Shown: positions 8,536 through 18,525 of the stretch, piece after piece
Position numbering within the stretch: the first letter of the stretch is position 1
Layout: the number at the start of each line of letters is the position of its first letter
Source of the DNA: Flavobacterium terrae
GTDB taxonomy: Bacteria > Bacteroidota > Bacteroidia > Flavobacteriales > Flavobacteriaceae
NCBI RefSeq assembly: GCF_900142035.1
Contig: NZ_FQZI01000003.1
Span: 372,001 to 436,000 of the forward strand
Direction: 5' to 3'
Length of the DNA stretch: 64,000 nucleotides
Notes under the pieces: generated by a model
Database searches by the model: none
What the model was told of the DNA's origin: nothing
Seen by the model: the letters and a program-made list of their open reading frames with translations, nothing else
Program-made: the position numbers and the translations under genes

Positions 8536-8625
8536 TGTTTAAATTTTTTAAGTGATTTATAATGACAAAGTTCTGAACAGACTACACCAAATTATTTACA
8601 ATATTTCTGATATGATTTGTAATTT

Positions 8626-9186
8626 TTATAGGTCTTCAATTTGTTTACGCTTTTTTTCCCTTAGTTGTTTAAAATAAGTTGGAGTAAAACCAGTGATTTT
8701 TTTAAACTGATTACTCAAATACGCCACACTACTGTAATTGAGCTGATAAGCAATTTCACTCAAGCTCAACTCATCATAAACCAAAAGTTCTTTTACTTTT
8801 TCAATACGTTGTAGTATGTAGTATTTTTCTACTGTTACTCCTTCAACTTCCGAAAAAAGGTTGCTTACATAATTGTAATCTAAGGATAGCTTTTCGCTGA
8901 TATAATCTGAAAGGTTGGTTTTTATTCCATCTTTGTTGTGATGCACTAATTCAATGATAATCGTTTTGATTTGTTCAATCAAACGGCTTTTTTTATCATC
9001 AATCACTTCAAAACCAAATTTTTCTAATTGTTTAACAATTAACTTTTTCCTGTTCTCGTCTAAAGAATCAATGATATCAGCCTCACCTAATTCAACTGAA
9101 AGAACGTTAAGTCCGAGTTTTTCCAACTCAGACTTAACTACCAGTTTACAGCGACTGCAAACCATATTCTTGATATAAATCTTCAC
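8626..9186 (-). CDS. AraC-family regulator with an N-terminal HMA-like CxxC domain
   Basis: A 186-residue regulator. Residues 1-70 look like a small HMA/ferredoxin-like domain with MVCSRC (Cys10, Cys13), and residues about 85-180 are the AraC double helix-turn-helix, with 'LSEIAYQLNYSSVAYLSNQF' and 'KITGFTPTYFKQLR'. Binding of copper or a similar metal to the CxxC may control DNA binding. The start is GTG at 9186, which overlaps the TAG stop of the upstream gene (TAGTG); an ATG at codon 8 would cut into the metal domain. The gene lies inside the copper cluster, so it is the likely local regulator. Confidence 0.85.
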   Translation of the reverse strand: MKIYIKNMVCSRCKLVVKSELEKLGLNVLSVELGEADIIDSLDENRKKLIVKQLEKFGFEVIDDKKSRLIEQIKTIIIELVHHNKDGIKTNLSDYISEKLSLDYNYVSNLFSEVEGVTVEKYYILQRIEKVKELLVYDELSLSEIAYQLNYSSVAYLSNQFKKITGFTPTYFKQLREKKRKQIEDL

Positions 9187-10052
9187 TATTTCAGGGTTTC
9201 AACCGTTTTTCCACAATTTAGCATCATCGAACCATAATATGGATTTTTTACGGCATTTTCATAACTCAACCAATTGGCTCCTTTACCATCATTAGCCATA
9301 GGACAAAATTGATAATAAACTGGTTTATTCAACTTTTCGGCTTTCAGTAAAGCATAAACATTTTTAGAAAGTGTCATAAAATGATCTCTTTGATGCTTTA
9401 AATCTTTAGTCTCACCAATATGTTCTGCATCTTCTGTAAGATCTTTTAAAACTTTCATCCAAACCATGTGTACTTCATTATCCAATAATTCCATTTTTAC
9501 TTGACTAATGGCAACTACCATACTTTTTGAAACCTCTGAAGCTTTATTTCCATCAGAACTAACCAAAGCATCTTTTAATTGAAAATAATTTCCATAAACC
9601 TTTTCTAATTGATTTTTTTCTTGTTTAACTCCAACAGTTTCAGTTTTAACATGATCTTCATGATTGTGAGCTGTTTCATTTATAGATGCTTTAACAACTT
9701 CTTTTTTAAATTCACGTTTGTACTGACAACATTGTGGTAAATTTTTATAAACATCATCTGGTGCCAAAAAAGATTCGCTATCATATCCAGCTAAAGCTAT
9801 TCTTTTTAAAATTTCCTCTTTATTGGTCTTCTTTTCATCATAACTGATGTTGGCTAATTTTGTGTCTTTGTTCCAATCTATTGAAGCTACTTTTTTTAAA
9901 TTCCCTGCTTTTTCGATAGTTTCTTCACACATTTCACAGTTTCCGCTGATTTTTACAGTTTCCTTTTTTTCATTTTTAATTTGAGCTTCACAAGAAACAG
10001 AAAATAACGCCAGACTTAACAATAAAACTATATTTTGAATTGAATTTTTCAT
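9186..10052 (-). CDS. Lipoprotein with HMA domain and DUF3347
   Basis: A 288-residue envelope lipoprotein: signal peptide with lipobox FSVSC, Cys at 21. Residues about 30-100 are an HMA-like domain with GNCEMCEETIE (CxxC) and a downstream QCCQY motif. A histidine-containing linker (NHEDH) follows, then DUF3347 (about 150-288) with the typical end 'YYQFCPMANDGKGANWLS' and 'YYGSMMLNCG'. DUF3347 domains accompany CusB-like copper efflux parts and may bind metal through Met, Cys and His. It is translationally coupled to the AraC regulator downstream. It probably captures copper in the periplasm. Confidence 0.88.
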   Translation of the reverse strand: MKNSIQNIVLLLSLALFSVSCEAQIKNEKKETVKISGNCEMCEETIEKAGNLKKVASIDWNKDTKLANISYDEKKTNKEEILKRIALAGYDSESFLAPDDVYKNLPQCCQYKREFKKEVVKASINETAHNHEDHVKTETVGVKQEKNQLEKVYGNYFQLKDALVSSDGNKASEVSKSMVVAISQVKMELLDNEVHMVWMKVLKDLTEDAEHIGETKDLKHQRDHFMTLSKNVYALLKAEKLNKPVYYQFCPMANDGKGANWLSYENAVKNPYYGSMMLNCGKTVETLK

Positions 10053-10088
10053 ATGTGTATAATTTAATTTTTAGAGGTCACATATGTT

Positions 10089-10143
10089 ATCGCCTTATTT
10101 TTAATAAGTGTTTGTTTGCAACAAACATGTTATATGTGGCGAT
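10089..10143. other. Possible folded leader upstream of the copper genes
   Basis: ATCGCC (10089-10094) pairs with GGCGAT (10138-10143) and closes two inner hairpins: TTATT/AATAA (10095-10107) and an 8-bp stem TGTTTGTT/AACAAACA (10109-10127). On the minus strand this lies about 37 bases upstream of the DUF3347 start, so it could be a leader structure. It may also be a folded mobile remnant. Confidence 0.35.
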
Positions 10144-10268
10144 TTCATACATAAACGAATTGTAGCCTGATTAACAAGCTGATAATTACTATAAAATTAG
10201 GTAAATAATTACAATTGTAAATTCATCCATTAACGGATAAATACAATTATGGCTAGTCAGAAATTCGT

Positions 10269-10643
10269 TTAGCTTATTTTTGGCGGAGCCCAAACAGAAA
10301 AAAACACCTTGTTTATCAAAGCATTATAAAAGAAATTATCTTCTTTTTTTGTAGTAGATATGAAAGAATAATTGTTAGATTCAATTATCATAGTAAATAC
10401 CAAGGAAGTACAACTTCCAAAAGAGGTACATTGACATTTTGAATCGTCACAACTTTTACTACATCCTTTATCTTTATTGGGAGAGGATTGTTTATCACAA
10501 CAATTTTTTGAAGTTAACTTTTTTGAAGTGATTGTTTTATGAGAAGTCAAATTCATTTTCATATTGCATGCATAACCTTGATTAGGCATTAAAAACATGC
10601 CTAAAAGAAATACAATTAAATATGAGAATATCTTTGTTTTCAT
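10269..10643 (-). CDS. Cysteine-rich secreted protein at the head of the copper cluster
   Basis: A 124-residue protein with a signal peptide ending near 'NQGYAC', then a cysteine-rich stretch (about residues 38-80) with CC, CSKSC, CQC and spaced single cysteines, and a short tail 'VWAPPKIS' typical of small flavobacterial envelope proteins found by metal-efflux genes. The ATG at 10643 is preferred over one at 10655 because a TATATTTG promoter box at 10653-10660 overlaps the longer start. It probably binds copper or another soft metal; that is inference from cysteine content and position. Confidence 0.7.
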   Translation of the reverse strand: MKTKIFSYLIVFLLGMFLMPNQGYACNMKMNLTSHKTITSKKLTSKNCCDKQSSPNKDKGCSKSCDDSKCQCTSFGSCTSLVFTMIIESNNYSFISTTKKEDNFFYNALINKVFFSVWAPPKIS

Positions 10644-10652
10644 CTGATTGAA

Positions 10653-10660
10653 CAAATATA
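10653..10660 (-). promoter_or_regulatory. Bacteroidetes -7 box TATATTTG
   Basis: On the minus strand TATATTTG ends nine bases before the ATG at 10643. The transcript leader would be very short, which rules out the upstream ATG at 10655. Confidence 0.55.
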
Positions 10661-10693
10661 AAAAAAAGTAACAGTTTGAACTGTTACTTTTTT
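10661..10693. terminator. Terminator after parC
   Basis: Perfect stem AAGTAACAGTT / AACTGTTACTT with a two-base loop and T-runs on both sides, nine bases past the parC stop on the minus strand. Confidence 0.85.
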
Positions 10694-10701
10694 CTTAAAA
10701 C

Positions 10702-13413
10702 TTAATCTAAACTCAAAGTGATTTGACCATCATCTTCAAGCGTTATATTATAATCAGTCAATTCAGTTCCTTCAATCGTTTCTGAATCTCCTTTTTCAAT
10801 TTCTTCAGGAATTACCTCAATAGGTTCTTCATACGGCAACGGATCCAATAAATTGATTTGTTTTATTTTATCAGTCGTTAGCTGGTTCCCTATGGCTTTT
10901 ATTCCTTTAACTGCTATAAATTGTTCTAAATCGACCGTTTGATTCTCTTTTTGAACACCTTTGCTTTTTGCAAAAATAACTTCAGCAACCGGACGCCAAT
11001 CAGTAGAAACAATTTCTAATTGGGACTTTTCGTGTTCTGTAATAAAAATTTCTTCCTTATTTTCATTTTCAATCAAGAAACGTTTGATAAAATAACGTTC
11101 TTTCTCTCCATCATAATAAATAGCAGAAATAGGTTTTTTAGGATGCCATTTTTCCAGAACAATCATGTCTTCATCAAAATGCGTCGTCAATTCAGGTATA
11201 ATTGTTTTTAGTTTACCTGATTGATTGATGATAAGCAAACGATCATTCGGACGGAATTCACCCAATAACTCCCCTCTTCCATCAACATTTAAACGTTGTA
11301 CGGTATCATCAAACCAAACTTTACGAGGTCGTAACGTTGAAATTCCTTTTTCTTTCAGTTCAATTTTCTTGATAGGATATTTAGAAACTGTGTTTCCTTT
11401 TGAAGCACGACCTTTAATCATGATTTCGGCGAAATCAACATCCCATTTCAGTTTTTTCACACTACCTACTTGGCGTAACAAAATGGTTACTGTTTCTGCT
11501 TCACCATTGGGGTTCGCTGAAAAATACAATACTTGCGAACCTGCTTTTTCTTGCGTTAAATCATATTCCTTATCACGAGTTACCCCAGAAACATTAAAAC
11601 GTTTAATAAATGAAGGTCCCGACTTACCATCGCGGTAAATCATATTATAAATGGTTCGCTTATCATTTTTATCGAAAACTGCGATATGGATGATATCTTT
11701 ACCAATGAACTTTTTCTCATCGACTTTAGTGATGATCATTTTTCCATTACGAAGGAAACAAATCACATCATCAATATCAGAACAATCGGCTACATATTCG
11801 TCTTTTTTCAAACCAGTACCAATGAAACCTTCTTCTTTATTTACGTATAACTTAGTATTACGCAACACTACTTTAGTCGCTTCAATCGTATCAAAATTTC
11901 TTATCTCAGTTTGTCTTTCACGCCCTTTACCATACTTCTCCTTTAATCGGACAAAGTAATCGATGGCAAAATCAATAAGGTTTGCCAAATGATGCTTCAC
12001 TTGCTCCATTTCGGATTCCAACTTGGCAATCGCATCATCCGCTTTATCCGAGTCAAATCGTGTAATACGAATCATTGGAATTTGTGTCAAACGTTGTAAA
12101 TCATCATCATTGATTTCACGAACCAGTAACTTTTTAAACGGTTCGAAACGTTTGTACATATATTCGTATAACGATTCTTTATCTGAATACAATTTGAAAT
12201 CAATATACATTTCTTCACGAATGAAGATTTTTTCTAAAGTAGAGAAATGCCACTTTTCTTGCAACTCCTTCAGCTGAATTTCAAGCTCCTGACGTAATAA
12301 ATCAACCGTCCTATTAGTCGAAATCTTTAACATTTCCGAAACACCAATAAACAACGGTTTGTTATCCTCAATTACACATCCTAATGGTGCAATTGAAGTC
12401 TCACAAGCGGTGAAAGCATATAAGGCATCTATCGTTTTATCTGGCGATACTCCTGGCGGAAGGTGTATTAAAATTTCAACTTCGGCTGCAGTATTGTCTT
12501 CAATTTTTTTGATTTTAATTTTCCCTTTATCATTCGCTTTCAAAATACTATCAATCAATGACGTCGTATTCGTCGAAAAAGGAATTTGGGTAATTACCAA
12601 GGTTTGTTTGTCTAACTGTGAAATTTTTGCACGTACGCGTATACGTCCGCCTCGATTTCCATCATTATAATTAGAAACATCGGCAATACCTGCAGTTGGA
12701 AAATCTGGATAAAGGGTAAATGGTTTATTCTTTAAGATTTTAATGGACGCATCGATTAACTCATTGAAGTTATGTGGCAAAATTTTAGTCGATAAACCCA
12801 CTGCAATACCTTCTCCTCCTTGTGCTAACAACAATGGAAACTTTACAGGAAGGTTAATAGGCTCAGCACGACGACCGTCATACGACAATCCCCATTCGGT
12901 AATTTTTGGAGAATATAAAACTTCCAACCCGAATTTTGAGATACGGGCTTCAATGTAACGAGAAGCAGCCGCTCCATCACCTGTTAGGATATTTCCCCAG
13001 TTTCCTTGACAATCTATCAACAAGTCTTTTTGACCAATTTGTACCATAGCATCACCAATACTCGCATCACCATGTGGGTGATACTGCATCGTATGTCCAA
13101 CAACATTTGCCACTTTATTGTAACGGCCATCATCCAACTCCTTCATGGAGTGCATGATACGACGTTGTACTGGTTTAAAACCATCTTCTATAGCAGGTAC
13201 AGCACGTTCTAGAATTACGTAAGACGCATAATCTAAGAACCAATCCTTATACATACCTGTTACTTTAGTAATGGTAGCCTCTGGATTATCTTCGTTGTGA
13301 TCGTAAAAATGTTCACCTTCAAAATGTCCTTCCTCTGTAGTGTTTTCTTCAGATAAGTTCTCGTCTTGAGGTGTTAATTCTTCTTCGTTTATGTTTTCGT
13401 TTTCTTCGCTCAT
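10702..13413 (-). CDS. parC: DNA topoisomerase IV subunit A
   Basis: The cleavage subunit of topoisomerase IV, which unlinks daughter chromosomes with ParE. The 903-residue protein has an acidic N-terminal tail (1-45), the winged-helix and tower core with catalytic Tyr153 in AASRYIEARIS, and a C-terminal beta-pinwheel domain without the QRRGGKG GyrA box, so it is ParC rather than GyrA. The quinolone-region motif reads YHPHGDASIGD (111-121): Ala117 stands where E. coli GyrA has Ser83. An acidic tail ends the protein. It is downstream of parE with a lipoprotein gene between. Confidence 0.93.
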   Translation of the reverse strand: MSEENENINEEELTPQDENLSEENTTEEGHFEGEHFYDHNEDNPEATITKVTGMYKDWFLDYASYVILERAVPAIEDGFKPVQRRIMHSMKELDDGRYNKVANVVGHTMQYHPHGDASIGDAMVQIGQKDLLIDCQGNWGNILTGDGAAASRYIEARISKFGLEVLYSPKITEWGLSYDGRRAEPINLPVKFPLLLAQGGEGIAVGLSTKILPHNFNELIDASIKILKNKPFTLYPDFPTAGIADVSNYNDGNRGGRIRVRAKISQLDKQTLVITQIPFSTNTTSLIDSILKANDKGKIKIKKIEDNTAAEVEILIHLPPGVSPDKTIDALYAFTACETSIAPLGCVIEDNKPLFIGVSEMLKISTNRTVDLLRQELEIQLKELQEKWHFSTLEKIFIREEMYIDFKLYSDKESLYEYMYKRFEPFKKLLVREINDDDLQRLTQIPMIRITRFDSDKADDAIAKLESEMEQVKHHLANLIDFAIDYFVRLKEKYGKGRERQTEIRNFDTIEATKVVLRNTKLYVNKEEGFIGTGLKKDEYVADCSDIDDVICFLRNGKMIITKVDEKKFIGKDIIHIAVFDKNDKRTIYNMIYRDGKSGPSFIKRFNVSGVTRDKEYDLTQEKAGSQVLYFSANPNGEAETVTILLRQVGSVKKLKWDVDFAEIMIKGRASKGNTVSKYPIKKIELKEKGISTLRPRKVWFDDTVQRLNVDGRGELLGEFRPNDRLLIINQSGKLKTIIPELTTHFDEDMIVLEKWHPKKPISAIYYDGEKERYFIKRFLIENENKEEIFITEHEKSQLEIVSTDWRPVAEVIFAKSKGVQKENQTVDLEQFIAVKGIKAIGNQLTTDKIKQINLLDPLPYEEPIEVIPEEIEKGDSETIEGTELTDYNITLEDDGQITLSLD

Positions 13414-13414
13414 A

Positions 13415-13441
13415 TTTCAGTTAACAGTTTTCAGTTAACAG
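13415..13441. repeat. Direct repeat of TTTCAGTTAACAG
   Basis: TTTCAGTTAACAG occurs at 13415-13427 and again at 13429-13441, just upstream of parC. The core GTTAAC is palindromic. It resembles the short degenerate repeats scattered between flavobacterial genes. Confidence 0.7.
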
Positions 13442-13444
13442 CTT

Positions 13445-13963
13445 TTAGTCACCTAAATATTTAACACCAAATTGTTTTAATAATTCTTTAGCTTTTTCCC
13501 CCTTTTCAAGGCAAAACTCTGGATATTTATATAATTTTTTTGATCTTTTATCATTTCCACATTCAATGCAAAACTCATAATAAGCACTTAATTTATTCTT
13601 TTTAAAAAAAGCAATTAGATGCCTCGGAGCATAGCAGGCTGCAACTGTAGCTTTAATTTTACAATAATCTTCTTTTATAAAATTGACTAAATCTTCAATT
13701 TGGCTATTATTTAAAATAATTTTATCTTTTATTTCATCCTCTGATAAAGTTATCTTCCCATTTAGAACAATATCAATATTTTTTATTTCAGATGAAGAGT
13801 TTAGACTGTCATCATCTTGTATAGGTGGAGGTGGTGGAGGTGTTCTTGATTCGAAAGAATAAACCACTACTTTATCATAACTGATTCCTTGAAGTTGATT
13901 TTCAACATCCTTCTGACAAGATATGCAGAATGAAGTAATAAATCCAATTAAAATATATTTCAT
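13445..13963 (-). CDS. Lipoprotein of unknown function lying between parE and parC
   Basis: I do not recognise this family. The 172-residue product has a signal peptide with lipobox (FCISC, Cys at about 16), a proline run (six consecutive Pro near residue 48), then a domain with 'EDEIKDKIILNNSQIEDLVNF' and four further cysteines near the end (YCKIKATVAACYAP, FCIECG, FCLEKG) that may pair. The second ATG is used because it starts the signal peptide directly. It lies 11 bp after parE and 31 bp before parC, an unusual break in this gene pair. Similar proteins occur among flavobacterial envelope lipoproteins of unknown role. Confidence 0.65.
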   Translation of the reverse strand: MKYILIGFITSFCISCQKDVENQLQGISYDKVVVYSFESRTPPPPPPIQDDDSLNSSSEIKNIDIVLNGKITLSEDEIKDKIILNNSQIEDLVNFIKEDYCKIKATVAACYAPRHLIAFFKKNKLSAYYEFCIECGNDKRSKKLYKYPEFCLEKGEKAKELLKQFGVKYLGD

Positions 13964-13974
13964 AATCAAAACAT

Positions 13975-15837
13975 CTAACTGGTTAATTCTTCAACAGTAT
14001 CCAACTCCACTTTCAAATTCTTGATAATAAACTCCTGACGATCCGGTGTGTTTTTACCCATATAGAATTCTAACAATGTCTCGATAGAAGTTGCTTTATC
14101 CAGCATTACAGGATCTAATCGAATATCTTCTCCAATAAAATGTTTGAACTCATCGGGAGAAATCTCTCCTAATCCTTTGAATCGAGTGATTTCGGGTTTT
14201 GGTTTTAATTTATCGATCGCAGCTCTGCGTTCATCATCGCTGTAACAGTAAATAGTTTCTTTCTTATTACGTACACGGAATAATGGTGTTTGCAAAATAT
14301 ACAAATGACCTTCTTTGATGATTTCTGGAAAAAATTGTAAGAAGAACGTAATCAACAGCAAACGAATGTGCATACCATCAACATCGGCATCGGTTGCGAT
14401 AACAATATTGTTGTAACGCAAATCCTCCATGCTCTCTTCAATGTCCAAAGCGGCTTGCAAAAGATTGAATTCTTCGTTTTCATATACAATCTTCTTGGTC
14501 ATACCGTAAGTATTCAAGGGCTTACCACGCAAACTAAATACCGCTTGTGTATTCACATCACGTGACTTGGTAATCGAACCAGAAGCCGAATCTCCCTCGG
14601 TAATAAACAAAGTACTTTCTAAACTACGTGGGTTCTTAGCATCTGTTAAATGCACACGACAGTCACGCAGTTTTTTATTATGTAAACTTGCTTTTTTAGC
14701 ACGTTCTTTAGCTAATTTACGAATACCTGAAAGTTCTTTACGTTCACGCTCTGCTTGAAGAATCTTACGAAGCAATAAATCGGCTACTTCAGGATTCTTA
14801 TGTAGGAAGTTATCTAAATTGGTTTTGATAAAATCGTTTACAAATGTACGTACTGAAGGACCATTTGGACCAATATCTGTCGATCCTAATTTAGTTTTTG
14901 TTTGCGATTCGAATACAGGCTCTTCCACCTTAACAGAAATCGCAGATACGATAGACTTACGAATATCGGAAGCTTCAAAAGGTTTATTGTAAAACTCTTT
15001 TATTGTTCTAACAATAGCCTCACGGAATGCACCTAAATGCGTACCTCCTTGGGTGGTATTTTGACCATTAACAAACGAATAATACTCTTCAGAATACTGA
15101 CTTTTACTATGCGTCATTGCAATTTCGATATCATCACCACGAAGATGAATGATAGGATATTGCATGTCTTCTTCAGAAATAGTTTCTTCTAATAAATCTT
15201 TTAATCCATTATCAGAATAAAACTTTTCTCCGTTATAAATTATTGTTAGTCCTGTATTTAGATAACAATAGTTTTTCAACATCTTTATGATGTACTCATT
15301 TCTGTATTTGTAGTGCTTAAAAATGGTATCATCAGCTACGAAAGAAACTTTTGTTCCTTTACGCTTTGTAGTAGTTATAACATCTTCTTCAAGAGTAAGA
15401 TTTCCAGCTGAGAATTCGGCAGCTTTTTGTTGGTCATCACGAACAGATTCTACGCGAAAATACGTTGAAAGCGCATTAACTGCTTTGGTACCCACCCCAT
15501 TCAAACCTACTGATTTTTTGAAGGCTTTAGAATCGTATTTACCTCCCGTATTCATTTTAGAAACCACATCAACCACTTTTCCTAATGGTATACCACGTCC
15601 ATAATCACGAACTGTTACCATACGGTCTTTAAGTGTGACTTCGATGGTTTTTCCAGCCCCCATTACGAACTCGTCAATACAGTTATCTAGTACCTCTTTT
15701 AGTAAGATATATATACCATCATCAGGCGATGAACCGTCTCCTAGTTTTCCTATGTACATACCAGGACGCATACGAATATGTTCCTTCCAGTCGAGAGAAC
15801 GTATATTGTCTTCGGTATATTGATTTTGCTCAAGCAT
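13975..15837 (-). CDS. parE: DNA topoisomerase IV subunit B
   Basis: The ATPase subunit of topoisomerase IV. The 620-residue protein shows the GHKL ATPase motifs ([10 protein letters not shown] near 48-57; DYGRGIP near 94-100; [13 protein letters not shown] near 112-124), the transducer domain, and the Toprim domain with EGDSASGS and [13 protein letters not shown] metal motifs. Its length and the start '[16 protein letters not shown]' match Bacteroidetes ParE rather than GyrB. It is the first gene of the parE-lipoprotein-parC run and is divergent from the TonB receptor at 16021. Confidence 0.93.
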   Translation of the reverse strand: MLEQNQYTEDNIRSLDWKEHIRMRPGMYIGKLGDGSSPDDGIYILLKEVLDNCIDEFVMGAGKTIEVTLKDRMVTVRDYGRGIPLGKVVDVVSKMNTGGKYDSKAFKKSVGLNGVGTKAVNALSTYFRVESVRDDQQKAAEFSAGNLTLEEDVITTTKRKGTKVSFVADDTIFKHYKYRNEYIIKMLKNYCYLNTGLTIIYNGEKFYSDNGLKDLLEETISEEDMQYPIIHLRGDDIEIAMTHSKSQYSEEYYSFVNGQNTTQGGTHLGAFREAIVRTIKEFYNKPFEASDIRKSIVSAISVKVEEPVFESQTKTKLGSTDIGPNGPSVRTFVNDFIKTNLDNFLHKNPEVADLLLRKILQAERERKELSGIRKLAKERAKKASLHNKKLRDCRVHLTDAKNPRSLESTLFITEGDSASGSITKSRDVNTQAVFSLRGKPLNTYGMTKKIVYENEEFNLLQAALDIEESMEDLRYNNIVIATDADVDGMHIRLLLITFFLQFFPEIIKEGHLYILQTPLFRVRNKKETIYCYSDDERRAAIDKLKPKPEITRFKGLGEISPDEFKHFIGEDIRLDPVMLDKATSIETLLEFYMGKNTPDRQEFIIKNLKVELDTVEELTS

Positions 15838-16020
15838 ATAAAAAATCGATTTGGCGCTAATATACTAGAAATGTTATGAAAAAGGAATAGATGAAACAGA
15901 AAGTTATTAAGATTATTAATCTAAATTTCATTAACAATGATTACCTTATAAAATGAGAAAAAGTTTCATAAAATTTGTTAAAAAATTAATTACTTTAGCA
16001 CAAACTAACAAACTTATTAT

Positions 16021-18501
16021 ATGAAAAAACTATTAAAATTATCCTTAATTCTATTTTGTGTATCCAATGGATATTCACAAGATCAAGAAAAGGAACAAAG
16101 TAAAGAATTAGAAGAAGTAACCATTCAAACAGTTGGTTCAAGAAACTCTAAACGAACAGTAGTAAATTCTGCTGTTCCAATTGATATTATAAATGTAAAA
16201 GAAGTAACTACACAAAGTGGTAAAATTGAAATTAACGAATTACTTCAATACGTAGCACCATCTTTTAATGCAAACAAACAATCCGGATCTGATGGGGCAG
16301 ATCACGTTGATCCTGCATCTTTAAGAGGAATGGGGCCTGATCAAACTTTAGTTTTGATTAATGGAAAAAGAAGACACCAATCGTCACTAATTAATTTATT
16401 CGGAACTAGAGGTCGTGGAAATACAGGAACTGATTTAAATGCAATTCCTGCATCAGCGATTAAAAGAATTGAAATTTTACGCGATGGTGCTGCTGCACAA
16501 TATGGCTCTGACGCAATAGCAGGTGTTATTAACATAGTTCTGAACGACAATGTAAATGAACTTAATGGTGCTGTTACCTATGGAGCATACAACACTGATG
16601 CTGAAGGAGATTTTCCTAATGGAACTGCCAATACAAAAGGTTTTAGATTAGATGAAAATGGTTTTGGAAATTCATTTGGAAAAAATAAACGATTAGATGG
16701 AAACTCAGTTAAAGTTGGAGCAAATTATGGTGTGTCTCTTGGAAAAAAAGGAGGACTTGTAAATTTTACAACTGAGTTTTTGAAAAAAGAAAAAACATTA
16801 CGTCCTGGTTTTGATTTTAGAAAAGGTTTTGGAGAAGCAGAAATATTAAGCGCGAATATAATGGCTAATTTATCTATTCCTATTTGTGACAAACTAGACT
16901 TTTATGCATTTGGTGGTAGAAATTACAGAGATACAGACGCATATGCTTTTACAAGAAATGATGGTGAAAGAGTTGTAGAATCTATATACCCAGGTGGATT
17001 TACACCAAGAATTACTTCAAACATTATTGACAATTCATTTGCTGCTGGTTTTAAAAGAAAATCTGATAGTGGTTGGAAAATGGATTTAAGTAATACATAT
17101 GGTAAAAACATTTTTGATTACAGAATTAAAGGAACACTTAATGCATCTTTAGAAGGTAATTCTCCTACTGAATTTGATGCAGGAGGACATAGCTTGAGTC
17201 AAAACACAATAAATCTTGATTTTTCTAAAAACTATGATTCGGTATTAAAAGGTATGAACTTAGCTTTTGGAGCCGAGTATAGAATCGAAAGATTTGAAAT
17301 TTTTGCTGGAGAAGTTGGTTCATATGCTACATACGACACCAATGGTGAAGTGATTACTGACCCTTCAACACAATCTGCTCCAATTGATCCAATTTCTGGA
17401 AATCCAAGACCTGGAGGCTCTCAAGGTTTCCCAGGATATAGTCCTAAAAACGAAGTTGATAAAACTCGTTCAAATGTTTCGGCATATGCTGATGCAGAAT
17501 TTGATATCACAGAAAAATTCATGGTTAGTGCTGCTGCCCGTTTTGAAAATTATAGTGATTTTGGAAGTACACTAAATGGTAAAATAGCTTCTAGATTTAA
17601 AGTAACAGATAAAATAAATTTAAGAGGATCTGTTAGTACTGGTTTTAGAGCTCCATCATTAGCTCAAATATATTACAACACAAGTTTTACAAACTTTAGT
17701 AGTTCAGGTGCATCAGAAATTTTATTAGCCAATAATGAAAGTTCGGTTACAAGAGCGTTTGGTATTGAAAAATTAAATGAAGAAAAAGCCATAAACGCTT
17801 CTCTTGGTGTAACTGCTACTTTTGGCTCTTTTACTGCAACTATTGATGGTTATATGATTAATGTTAAAGACAGAATCGTTTTAACTGGTTACTTTGACGC
17901 ATCTACATTAGGATTAGGAGTTGATCAAGCACAGTTTTTCATAAATGGAGCAGATACAAAAACTAAAGGTATTGATCTAGTTTTATCATGGAAGAAAAAA
18001 ATTGGAGAATCTAATTTTGGAGCAACATTTGTTGGAAACATTAACGAAATGGAAATTTCAAAAGTAAAGAATCGTAATCTAGACGAGCAAACTTTTTTTG
18101 GAGAGCGTGATAAAGCCTTTTTATTAGCATCCGCGCCAAAAAATAAATTTGCATTAAACTTGAATTATGGAAGAAAATGGTTTGATGCTGGTCTTGCGTT
18201 TACAAGATTTAGTGAAGTTAAGTTGTTAGACTATCAAGTTTATGAAGATGTTTCTGGTTACGGTTCGTTTGATGAACAAATTAAGGCTGCAACTGATACT
18301 TATGATCCTAAAATTGTAACTGATTTAACATTAGGGTTTAAACTTTCTAAAAACTTTAAATTGAGTTTAGGAAGCAATAACTTATTCAATGTGTATCCTG
18401 ACCAACAAGATGACTGGGTTGAAGCTGGTGGATATTGGGACGCTGTTCAAATGGGCTTTAGCGGAGCGTATTACTACGCTAGATTAGGATTTACATTTTA
18501 A
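16021..18501 (+). CDS. TonB-dependent outer-membrane receptor
   Basis: An 826-residue receptor importing a scarce substrate across the outer membrane with TonB energy. It has a signal peptide (1-19, GYSQ), a TonB-box-like start, a plug domain (about 45-170) with the conserved 'IKRIEILRDGAAAQYGSDAI' region, and a 22-strand barrel with the terminal aromatic residue (LGFTF). There is no SusD partner and no N-terminal carboxypeptidase-like domain, so it is not a SusC; an iron-chelate or metal-complex receptor is more likely. It follows a degenerate promoter box (TTACTTTAG near 15992) and is followed by a small secreted protein. Confidence 0.9.
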   Translation: MKKLLKLSLILFCVSNGYSQDQEKEQSKELEEVTIQTVGSRNSKRTVVNSAVPIDIINVKEVTTQSGKIEINELLQYVAPSFNANKQSGSDGADHVDPASLRGMGPDQTLVLINGKRRHQSSLINLFGTRGRGNTGTDLNAIPASAIKRIEILRDGAAAQYGSDAIAGVINIVLNDNVNELNGAVTYGAYNTDAEGDFPNGTANTKGFRLDENGFGNSFGKNKRLDGNSVKVGANYGVSLGKKGGLVNFTTEFLKKEKTLRPGFDFRKGFGEAEILSANIMANLSIPICDKLDFYAFGGRNYRDTDAYAFTRNDGERVVESIYPGGFTPRITSNIIDNSFAAGFKRKSDSGWKMDLSNTYGKNIFDYRIKGTLNASLEGNSPTEFDAGGHSLSQNTINLDFSKNYDSVLKGMNLAFGAEYRIERFEIFAGEVGSYATYDTNGEVITDPSTQSAPIDPISGNPRPGGSQGFPGYSPKNEVDKTRSNVSAYADAEFDITEKFMVSAAARFENYSDFGSTLNGKIASRFKVTDKINLRGSVSTGFRAPSLAQIYYNTSFTNFSSSGASEILLANNESSVTRAFGIEKLNEEKAINASLGVTATFGSFTATIDGYMINVKDRIVLTGYFDASTLGLGVDQAQFFINGADTKTKGIDLVLSWKKKIGESNFGATFVGNINEMEISKVKNRNLDEQTFFGERDKAFLLASAPKNKFALNLNYGRKWFDAGLAFTRFSEVKLLDYQVYEDVSGYGSFDEQIKAATDTYDPKIVTDLTLGFKLSKNFKLSLGSNNLFNVYPDQQDDWVEAGGYWDAVQMGFSGAYYYARLGFTF

Positions 18502-18525
18502 TTTGATATTTTTACATATAAAAAA

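Noticed and set aside
10089..10143. Integron attC site
   Set aside because: The inverted arms do not match the GTTRRRY and RYYYAAC core sites, and no integrase gene is in the window.
12023..12277. Open frames on the plus strand opposite parC and parE
   Set aside because: They are antisense shadows of strongly coding minus-strand genes and have no family resemblance.
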